Source of the DNA: Bugulina stolonifera
Lineage: Eukaryota; Bryozoa; Gymnolaemata; Cheilostomatida; Bugulidae
NCBI GenBank assembly: GCA_935421135.1
Contig: OW285189.1
Location: forward strand, 5,601,072-5,665,071
Direction of reading: 5' to 3'
DNA length: 64,000 nucleotides
Shown piece by piece: positions 50,101 to 62,100 of this stretch. A program made the translations under genes and the position numbers. Below the pieces are notes generated by a model. That model made no database searches. It had not been told where the DNA came from and saw only the letters and a program-made list of their open reading frames with translations. Every line of letters starts with the position of its first letter. Within the stretch, counting starts at the first letter, position 1.

Positions 50101-53100
50101 GATTACTGGTATCAAGTATCTGCAACCACTACTACTACCTTGTACTGCAACTACCGCAACTACCGCTACTACCGCTACCACTACTACTACTACTACTACT
50201 ATTACTACTACCACTACTACTACTACTACTACTACCACTACTACTACTACTGATAATACCATCACTGCTACTACCAGTTGGACAACTACTGCTGCCTTTT
50301 GCACTATTTAAAATATACGCTATGTATTACTACATCCCGGTGGCATTTAACATTTGCCCGCATAAAGTATTAGCTAATCACTATTGGGTGTTGCAGTCAA
50401 CAGTAGATACACATGAGCAATATTGGAATTCCAAACTTGTAACTGACAAGCTAAATTAAAATACTAATAATTGCTTGACAACAATTGCCAATTCGAACGC
50501 ATAAATTGTGATGCAAATCACTACCAAAATTTCAGTGCGGTTAAAAGTGAGATATTGTGCACATTGAGCTACTAACTGCTGTTGGTAAGGAGTCAATGTA
50601 GATGACAATAGGATTAGTCTGATTTCCAACTGTGTCATTGAAGGAATAGATGGTGGCTTCTGCTACCTCCCCTGTCAGCATAGAACTGTACTCACAGGCT
50701 CTGAAATCAACATTCACACAATTTATTACAACCAGTGTTAGTTCTCATGAAATAATATCATCCAACATTAAAATGCACTCTAAAAAGTGTGTGAGGGTTA
50801 CCAACAAACAGTTGCAGGCACACATTGTACACAATGTAGTGGAACAACAAATACGATATCTCCTGCATACAATACGAAGAGATATACCAATTCTAGAAAT
50901 TGCTATCTTGTACGAGCTGGTTTTTCAGATGTAAAAACGTATAATTTTAACTGAAATTAGTTCAGGTATGGGCATCAAGGTCTGGAATAGTAGAATAAGA
51001 CTTAGACTTACATAGAGTTGAGATTGCTGACACACACTTCAAATTGTAGGTCACAGTAATCATCTGGGGCTGCTCCGGGGAAATCTCTGTCACATAGAGG
51101 ACCCGTGGCTTTCACATCAAACGGATTGGAGAAGTTGACAAACTTTATTTTCAATTCAGTCGGCATGTCTTCAGTGCAGCGCAATGTTGTCGTAGTTGGT
51201 GTTGTCGTGGTTGGTGTTGTGGTGGTGGTAGTAGTTGGGGTGGTAGTTGTAGTAGTTGGGGTTGTGGTGGTAGTTGTTGGTGTTGTAGTTGTGGTGGTAG
51301 GAGTTGTAGTTGTAGTAGTTGGTGTTGTAGTAGTTGTTGGTGTTGTGGTGGTAGTTGTTGGTGTTGTGGTGGTAGTTGTTGGTGTTGTGGTGGTAGTTGT
51401 TGGTGTTGTTGTAGTAGTTGTTGGTGTTGTGGTGGTAGTTGTTGGTGTTGTAGTGGTAGTTGTTGGTGTTGTGGTGGTAGTTGTTGGTGTTGTGGTGGTA
51501 GTTGTTGGTGTTGTGGTGGTAGTTGTTGGTGTTGTGGTGGTAGTTGTTGGTGTTGTGGTGGTAGTTGTTGGTGTTGTGGTGGTAGTTGTTGGTGTTGTGG
51601 TGGTAGTTGTTGGTGTTGTGGTGGTAGTTGTTGGTGTTGTTGTGGTAGTTGTTGGTGTTGTGGTGGTAGTTGTTGGGGTGGTAGTGGTAGTTGTTGGTGT
51701 TGTGGTTGTTGTGATAGGTTTTGGACACAATATATCCATTGTCAAATCCAATCTACAAGACATGGTCATTAAATTATGTTTCACATTTCAACAAAGCACA
51801 GTATAACTTTGTACAACATTCTGTTGTGTTATTACTTCATTACTTTAAAAATGGCTCCAACTATATGCACCTCTACCTGATATCGGCAATACCATGTAAC
51901 AAATTATACCACGTCCTGATACTGAATTACTACTCGACTATGTACCACGATTACTACATGTATATGAATTGGACATAGCATTATTACCGAGTTGTCCGGA
52001 AAAGAACAGCTCGACTTCCTGTTAGACTGAGATCTTCAGCTGGCCAGCTAGGCGCAGTTGTGTAGTCAAAGTTAAATTTGTCTACGAGGTTATACGTGAC
52101 TTGTCCACCGGCATCATCCTTATCCAACACATCAACCTTGACATTTACTCCCTGTGTTAATGAACAAAACGGCACTGTTATGACAGAAGGTTAGAATGGT
52201 TGTTAACCAAAAGATTAGCAGCACTATAAACATTATCCAATCAAAAGCTATATAATAACGTCCAGGATAGCATAACTAATATTATAATACTTATTTAAAC
52301 TGAAAGCTTACCGCAAATGTTTCGGTGCCGAGGTAAATGGAGAGAGGGTTTGGCAAACCGCCAATATTATCTCCAAACTGCACCGATATGTCCTTAATGA
52401 TAACCTCTGTTATACCATTGAAATAGTCGCATTGGCTGAAACACCAAACATTGAAACAAACATAAACACATGTACTGTGTAACAACACTTAGAAACACTA
52501 TATAAAGGCACAACACTCGCCTGAATTGCGTAACAGACACAGGTGTGCGCGCACACACACATACTTATCTATATGTATGTACATTTATAAGTATAAATAC
52601 AGTGTACATATAAATGAGATAAATCGCCAGTTTATCTGTTGCACACGTAGTAAACATAACATGACCAACACAATGCCATATCTACTGTACTACTATGCAT
52701 ACATCAACTAAAACACAAGATTACACACACGGACACATGATATCTACTGCAGCTATTACAGGCAACACTACACACAGTACCACACCTACTACTATACATA
52801 ACATAATACAGTACAATACCTGCTGCCTATCTTGGATATACATATAGCCAGCACAATGTCACAGGAGCCTCCATTAGCATCACAGTCATTGCCAAGGAAG
52901 TCAACGTCATATGGGTTAGAGAAAAGATTGAGAGTCATGTTCATCTCGGTGTAGCCTGTGGCCAGTGAACAGGATGGTGGTTCTTGGGGGCAACTCACCT
53001 CTAACCCAAACTCAAATCTTCAAAGTAATGTAGGAACACAGGTGAATATTAATATAATATGGTATTAGATTTGATGTCATACTTATTAAACGGAGACTGG

Positions 53101-56100
53101 AATACCAAACAAACAGCTTAGAGAACGTATATACATGTACATGTACATATATAGTAACACTCGGTTTCACACACCTTACAAAACAACAATTTGATGTTTA
53201 AAAGATGTACAAACAAACATACTGTGTAGGCATATCGCTGCGTTGTCCTATTTCTGTAAAGTTCTGCAAAGACTTTCCAGGATAATCGTCGTAGCTGAAG
53301 GTAAACTCGTCAACCAGGTCGTATGTGATGAAACCATTTCCTGTAGTGTCAGGATCATAGTCCCAGGCGTTGACAGCGAAATTCACTCCCTGAAAGTATT
53401 AGAAGAATGATTCATAGTTATAACTGCTACCAGTGAGTCACGTGTCAGATTGCTTTTAGCCAAATTGCACACAGCTGAAATTTCAGACATTGTTGATGTA
53501 TGCTGTAACGCATTTCTAAATATGATATTGTTTGACTTACATTGAATTTATCATATCCCAAATTGACGACATAGGGGTTGTTGAATCCCAGTGTATCGTT
53601 GGTGAACACTATTGAGTTTACGTTGTGCACGATGCTTGTTGTAATTGTTAGAAACTCACAATCGCTAAAAAGTAAAACGAAAATACAACGTAACATTAAA
53701 GCCAATCGTACTGTTTGATTGCCGTGAGCCAATAATGAATGAGTACACACAAGGGGAGATAAGACTTTACACGTCATCACGCAGTCAGCACTATGATGTA
53801 ATACAGCCGATGACTCTCCGGGGATACACCAATCGGCCATCTCACACCATGTTACATGCCATCACACTATGTTACATGCCATCACACTATGTTATACTCT
53901 GTCACATTATGTCAAGCTATGCCACACCATTTCACACTTTGTCGCACAAGGTCACACCACGTGTCGACTACCATACCTGTTGCCTAGACGACTGACACAG
54001 ATCTCCAACATGAGGTCACAGTAGTCAGATGGGTTTCCATCACATAACCTTCCAGTTGACTTGAGATTAGACGGGTTATCGTATCTGTAGAAGTATATGG
54101 AGGCAGTGGTGTATCCTTTCTGTAACGGGCACACTGGTGGTGCTGTTGTAGGAGTAGTGGTTGGTGTTGTAGTGGTTGTTGTTGGTGTGGTAGTGGTTGT
54201 AGTAGGTGTTGTGGTGGTGGTGGTAGGTGTGGTTGTAGTAGTTGTATTAGGTACGGTTGTAGTTGGGACATCACCTACAACAAATACAGCACTATTATAC
54301 CTACACCACTTAATCCCCAGAAAATTGGAATCTTAGTATTTTCAGCGTCCGATTAAGGAAATGACTTCTTATTTCATAACTAACGTCGATTAAGGTCAGT
54401 GAAGGACAGTCAACATACCAACACAGAGTCCACATCGTTTAGGGCACAACGTCTCAGCATTAGTTCCACAGAAAGCATCAGTACATATGCCTTGATCTAA
54501 TACTAGACAAGGTGGCAGTCGTCTGCATGGTGCTGGCGTGGTGGTAGTAGTAGTTGTAGGTTTAGTAGGGATACATATGCCACATAAGTGGGGACACACT
54601 CGTCTCTTGTACATGGAGAAACAGTGAGATAGCTCGCACAGCAGCTACAGTAACATATATTACATATACATATACATATATATGGTGCATGCAACAATAC
54701 ATTACCATATGATGATGCTCTAAAAGTGGTGGAGCAGCTGGGAAAATAAGTACATGCATATATACACGAATCATACTAGAGTCAATACATTATGTACATT
54801 AATACTCTACATCAAACCTCTGTAATATTATGACAAAGTTTAGCTAGATGAATTGTATTTAAATTAATAGACACTCATTACACTAAGTTCCAGGAGTTAC
54901 ATAGGATACAATGATTAGGTCACAGGAAGTAACGATTCACAGGGACAAAGAAAGGGCCAACTGCATACCTCGTCTTCCTTCCCACAGCCTAGTAACTTGT
55001 CTGCAGGGATCTGTGTTGGGTAGCACTTTGTAATGCAAACATCTGGTGCTTTTGTAGTGACAGCAACTGTCGTTGTACACAATGGCAACGTTGTGGTAGG
55101 AGTAGTTGTTGTGGTGGTTGGAGTAGTAGTTGTTGTGGTTGGTGTTGTGGTGGTTGTAGTTGGAGTGGTTGTTGTAGTTGTGGGTGTGGTAGTTGTTGTG
55201 GTGGTTGGCGTTGTGGTGGTGGTTGTAGGAGTTGTTGTAGTAGTCGTGGGTGTTGTGGTGGTTGTAGTTGGTGTTGTTGTTGTGGTTGGCGTAGTTGTTG
55301 TGGTTGGTGTGATGGTTGAGGGAGGTGTAGTGGTCCACCTGGTAGTCTTTCGTAGAACAGTACTATATGTTATAGGAGAGGGACAACCAGCTTGGAAAGC
55401 CACCGACAAACTGTAATCATATGGAAATCAGTTCATAGTTTTACAGCTCAATGCTAACAGACAAACAGACATGTGACAAGAGAAACAGAGTATAGAACAT
55501 CTGTGTAAAGTGCAATATAGTGTAAAGCGTAATATATAGTATGAAGTATATGTAACAGGACTTAGTAAATATTAGAGTATACAATGTAGGACAACTCTTG
55601 GTTACTTACAATGATTTGGGTGGATTTCTAACTCCGGGTACGACCTTGACAAGTGGCTCCGCACCAGCGACTTCAGTGAAGTTGAAATTAAACTCATCCA
55701 CGAGATCATATGGTACAGTTTGCACCTCAGTGTCTCTATCCCACACCGTAATGTACACGTTCAAGCCCTGCCAGATAAAGCAATACTTCTTATTATTATA
55801 AATTATATTTGCAATGCCCTTCACTGTTCTTAGCTTACTTATCCAGCTATGTAGGTATCCAAATATATTTGTCAGCTATTTTCACATGCATAGTAAGTAC
55901 ATGTCGAGTATACTTGCAGAGTAAGTACGTATGTACTTGCAGAGTAAGTACGTATATACTTGCAGAGTAAGTACGTATATACTTGCAGAGTAAGTACGTA
56001 TATACTTGCAGAGTAAGTACGTGTAGAGTAAGTATACTTGTATATGTGCAGACTAAGCACATACATGTACATATTATGTAAGTCATAATATCAGGCATAC

Positions 56101-59100
56101 CTTCAGTTCATCTATGCCCAGATCCACCAAGACAGGGTTTGGTAAACCACCAAATGTCAGTCCAAAATTTAACATAGTGGTCTCAGCCACAGTTCCAGTA
56201 ATACGATTCAGATAGTAACAATCTCTACAATGTACGGACATTGTGTTTGTACACTATATAAGCCTGAGGTGGCTAATAACAACAGTAGATGGTTATTGTG
56301 CGTGCAATGGAGTTAATGCCCTATTTTGTTACCGCAAGTAAACAGCGAAACCTACCTTGTCCCAATAGGGCTGACACAGATTTCAAACACGAGATCACAG
56401 TTATCCGGTCTACCATTAACGATACCTCCGGTATCACACAAGATGCCTGTAGACTTGAAGTCTGACGGGTTGGTATAGTTGAGGAAACTGATAGCAAATA
56501 CTGTGTAGCCAGAAGTGTGAGGGCAGAGCGGAGGTGGTGAAGTAACTACCGCAGGAGTACTTGGTTTCGTAGTTGTTGGTTTAGGAGGTGGAGTTGTTGG
56601 TGCAGGAGTCAACTTTGGTGTAGTCAATGCTTTTGTGAAAGGAGTTGGACAAGGGGCCTCCAACCGCAGTGTTAGCCTACAATAATAACACGCATGTGAC
56701 AATGTTTTAGGGAAGAAGTTGAAAATAGCTTACAATCAAAGTGAATTCGTGCATATGACGGCGGGGGGGGGGGGGACAATGCTCTTATACATACATGGAG
56801 TCTCTGCAGCTGGGTCTGTCCCCTTTGACTGATACGACTTGAGCTGGCATTCCTTGGGTAGTAACAAAGTCAAACTTGAATGTATCAATCAGCTCATAGG
56901 GGTAAAACACATCATCATCCATATCATATATAGACACTTTGATAGTTGCACCCTACAATAGTTAAACATCAAGTACATATAAGCAAGGGAGTCTCACCGC
57001 AGTTTTTATCTAATTAGGCAAACAGAGAAATAAACACGTAATACAGTATATCTCATAGTTGTAAGATCTGCAACCCACAGAAAACTGAGAAAATACTTAA
57101 ATTTTAATTAGTTCGGATGTAGCTAACACCAGCTTCACAAAGAAAGATAATTACCACCAAGTATTGAAAACTCTCTAAAAAGTTATCAGAAGACAAAGCA
57201 ATATTCTCACAGCCATATTATATTTGTTAGAATTGCCACGTAGAGATAGTATTACGTTGTACCTTGAACTGGGCAACTCCAAGTGGGAAAACCAGTGGGT
57301 TGTTTATATTTGTGTCGATAAACTGTCCAAAGTTAACACGTATATCTCTAGCTACAACGTCTGTAACGCTCTGGTAGAGAGAGCAGTCGCTGGAAGTAAT
57401 AATTTTACACACAATTAAAATGTAATAAGGACAAGACTCAACAGAATTCCACTCACTTTCAAAGTGAATTGAGTGACATGACACTAATTGGCTGCTTGTC
57501 AAAAGTTAGATATAATACTTACCTAGCGCCGAGATTGCTAATGCAGATGTCTAGCACGATGTCACAGTAGTCGTTGACCCCACCAGCGCTGACGTCACAT
57601 CTGCTGCAACCGTACTTGGCATCTGCTAGGTTCTCATATGAGACAAATCCGACTGTGAACTGGTTGAAGCCTGTGGTCACACCACCACACAGCACTGGAG
57701 GTTGGGTGGTAGCAACAGTAGTGGTTGGAGAGGGAGTGTTAACTGTACAACTTGGGGATACAGTTAGCTGCAATCTATAACATCACATGGCACAATAGCA
57801 GAGAGCTCCAGAAATATTTTGCACACACAAAGCCACATATCCAACACCAGCCACCAGAATTTACTATTACAGTGTAGTATAGGAAGTCACATCAATGATA
57901 GCTGCGAATTTTTCATGGCTACTTGAAATTACGTCGTGCTCCAGCATTATCCAAGTTAGTATACCTAGTTAGTATACCTAGTTAGTATACCTAGTTAGTA
58001 TACCTAGTTAGTATACCTAGTTAGTATACCTAGTTAGTATACCTAGTTAGTATACCTAGTTAGTATACCTAGTTAGTATACCTAGTTAGTATACCTAGTG
58101 CTGGGGGAGTTGACTCTATCTCCTCTGATAGTTACAGATCTCGCCTCACCATCTACTGGACGAATCAGATTAAAGTCAAGTATGTCCACTCTTTCATATG
58201 GAACCAGCATACTTCCTGCCTTCTCATGCCAGATTTCGAAATGCAAGTTTGCTCCCTAACAGCATGTAGAGTATACAATATACAGTATATAATACGGATG
58301 GGCAGAAACTCGTGAAACTTTGTGATTTTATCCACGAGGTACTACCTTTAAATTATCATTGCAAACGATTTTGTTATTTTCATTGTGATTAGTCAGTTCT
58401 GATAACGTTTGTAAAGATCAATGTTGGTGCTGTTGGTGCTGTTGTTGCGGATAGGCGAGTAAACGTGTGACCTACCTGCCAGTTGTTGGTATTTGTGGCA
58501 ATGAAAAGAGGATTATTATTCCCGTCAAACTGGGTAGAGAAAGTGATAGTATCTGACTGACTAAGCCTACCGGTAGTTATCTGTTTGTATGAGCAGTCGC
58601 TACAACATAAAGACATCTTATTATATATGTACAATGGCTGAGCTTTGTGACAACACATTGTCATGAAGTGGAAAACCCATTAATCTTATTTCATGGGTAT
58701 GTGAAATAAGTTGCAGTGGTAAAAAAATTTTAGACGCCCTTGGTTTTGCGATGGAACTGATGCAGAAGCTATCAATGTATTTATTTTGAGTAATACCCAA
58801 TCTATTTGCTCAAACACATGACTGGCTATCAAAATGTCTTTACTATTACATTTAGCATAGAGTCAATCTCATGTAGCAGCCAACATGAATAGATTGATAA
58901 ATAATTCCAGCGACTTATTTACCGAAACTACTAGCCTACCAAAAACGTACTTGCTCAATCTATCCACATTGATAGTGATAGTGTATTACTACACACTGAT
59001 AGTTATAGTATAATATTGCTAATACTAACTTTTTATTCAAAGGACTTATACAGATATCTAAGACCAAATTACATCCAGCGCCAGTTTGGCTACATGATGC

Positions 59101-62100
59101 TCCACTGAGTAAAGTGTTTGTAGGGTTGTAAAACTCCTTGAGCTCTAAATTGAATGTCCTAAAATAAATTATAACATAATACCATTAGAGATCAAAGCAA
59201 ACCGATAGATGTGGTGAAAATGAATTGAGATTGTAATATAAGATGTGGTATCTATAACAAACTACATGTAATTCACATGAAGTCTTACCATTCAGTCTGT
59301 GTAGCGGCACATCGTACAAATGGAGGTGGTACAGTACAATTGGTGGGCGACTTTGTGGTGGGTCGAGTTGTAGTGCTTTTAGTGCACGGGGCAGTTGTTG
59401 TGGTTGTAGTGGTAGTTGTACTTGTAGTAGCGACAGTACTTGTTGGTTGTGCAATGGACGATGGAGAACTAGTGGTGATTGGAGTAGGGCAGTTTGCTCT
59501 TATAGCGAGAGTGAGGCTGCAGACGTATGAATATAAAACATGAACAACACAGTTAAATGAATGTAAATACATCATCATTCTTTCATGAAATGAACAGCAG
59601 TAGACCGAGTCAACAGAATGGATGATCAACAATAAACACGAGTCAGCACTGCAAGTTGATAGTGTGTGAACCGATGAGGTAGTAGTATAACTCAGTGGCA
59701 TAAGCGAACAGTAGAAATATTGATAGTGTTATTAAGTACGTAACATTTAGAAGTAAGTGGTGTGAGTTACTTGAAGTAAAAACAATGTCATGAATCAATA
59801 GCATAAATTACTAATAAAATTGGTAGACTGAATTTGAGGCCAGCTACAGAAATAAAAGAACTCACGTAGATTTTGGAGGGGCTCGAACGCCGGGAATGGT
59901 TATGATTCTTGGGTTAGCACCGGGTGTCTCATTAAAATCAAACAGGAATTCATCCACCAAGTCAATTGGAATGTTAGTATCTTCTCCGTCATCTCTATCC
60001 CACATAGATATGTAGACATTAACACCCTGTAACCAAGCATATACAACCATAGAGAGCGCAAATAAGAAACACAAATAAATACAAATTTATAACGAGATGC
60101 ACACTTTAACATTGACTACTGTGAAAGATAGACACAGTCTCATAGCAGTAACCTATTAATATCAAAAGTATAGCATATATACCTCAAAAGTATCTCTTCC
60201 TAAATCAACCTCAAGTGGGTTCTTCCATCCATCTATGGTGCCTCCGAACTGCAGAACTGTTGTTTGACCAAGCACTCCAGTCTGTTTCTCAGCATACTTG
60301 CAATCACTATGTAAACAACATAAGCATGTTACGTAAGTAATAAGCTAATTCTAAAAGCCTAAAATAATTTAATAAAAAGAAGGTATTTAAATATTTTTAA
60401 TCTTGAGAAACCTTACCCTGATCCTATTTTGCTGACACAAATCTCCATTGCGAGGTCACACTTTGTACCGTCTTCGTCGCATGGCACGTTAGTAGACTTG
60501 GTATCGTTAGGGTTACTGTATCGGATGAAATCTATGTGTAAGGTTGTGTAGCCAGTTCGTAGTTGACATGGCATGGGTTTGGTCGTTGTACCTAAAACCG
60601 GTAATCAACAGTGTACAGTGCAAAGTCAGTATGTGAAGTTGTATGACTGAACATATACACTTTTTGCATCGGAAGAAATTGTACCTTTGTATGTCATTGT
60701 GTAGGATCAAACCTGAGAAGAGAGCACAAGTACATGTAGATACATGTAGGTCACAGATATAGTCTCTAGGCATTAGTATTAATAATGTTTACTTACCAGC
60801 TGTGGTAGTTGTTGTTGAACTTGTAAATAATGTGGTAGTAGTAGGCGTTGTAGAGGTTGTGGTGGGCTGAGTGGTTGTTGTAGTTGTTGTCGGCGTTGTA
60901 GATACAGTAGATGTAGTACAAAGACCACATAACTTTGGACAATATATTTTCCGCCTGTCATCATTACAGTGCTTAGGTATACACAGGTTGTCGTCTGGCT
61001 TGGAGCAATCGTGAGTGGTTGGTGCAATAAAAACTTCTGTACAGGAAAGAGTACAGTATGGTGTAGTTGTGGGTTTGGGTGGCGTGGTGGTTGTAGGTGT
61101 GGTAGACTCTGTCGTAGTGGGTGTAGTAGTAGTTGTTGGTACAGTTGTTGTCGTGGTTGTAGATGTAGTAGTTGGTGTGGTTGTTGTAGTGGTAGGGGTG
61201 GTGGTTGTAGTAGTGGGTGTAGTAGTAGTGGTTGGTGTTGTGGTGGTAGTTGGGGTGGTGGTAGTAGTAGGTGCTGTAGATGTGGTGGTGGGTGTTGTAG
61301 TGGTAGTAGTAGGTGTAGTGGACTCTGTGGTGGCTGGTGTAGTTGATGGAGTAGATGCTGTACTAACTGTTACTGGTATAGGACAACCAGCCTGCAGTCC
61401 TAGACAAATCCTAAACAATTAAAAAGATTGATATTATCATATTTTTAATTCCATTACATTTTCAACAAAGAGTGCTGCGCGGACATTATACCATCATTTC
61501 ATATTTAATTTTTGTTGAGATGACTGCTCCATGTAATTTCACGAGAGTCTTCTCTCGTCAATACTGTCAGTTACATTTCCACCCTAAGTTCACTAACTAG
61601 AGCAATGGCACAACTTTTGCTTTTAGGTAAACAAAGCAATGTCATAGCTCTCCAAGTACAGATTAGTCTCTTGAAGTTAAATATCTGCACACACATCATC
61701 TGCATATGACTCATGTACGTAATCTGTAACATACTCTGACATACCTTGACTTGGGGTCAGTCCTGATTCCTCTGTAGCAAGACCTGGATAGAAAGCCTGC
61801 AGGCTTCATGTAGTCTATGTCAAACTCATCCACCTGATCGAAAGGAACGAACAGGTTCTCTCTGTCACTGTCCCACACAGTAATGAGGATGTTCACACCC
61901 TGTAAATACAAACACATGCCACTTTAAGGAATGCTAAGCCGAGTCAATTTAAAATAATAGATGCAGGAAAGCAGTTAAAACTTGGACTTAAAAGAGAACA
62001 CATACTTTTCAGTGTTAGGTAGGAGTAGAATCAAAATGCGCTGCCTGTTTTAATTTGTTACTTTAGACTACCGCTTCGAATAAGAAGTTAATACTGATAC

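Noticed and set aside
51105..51806. Long plus-strand Val/Gly frame and minus-strand Asn/His/Tyr frame
   Set aside because: Other readings of the 21-bp repeat encoding TTTTTTP in the mucin gene. The same holds for similar frames near 49,500, 55,200, 61,200 and 63,200.
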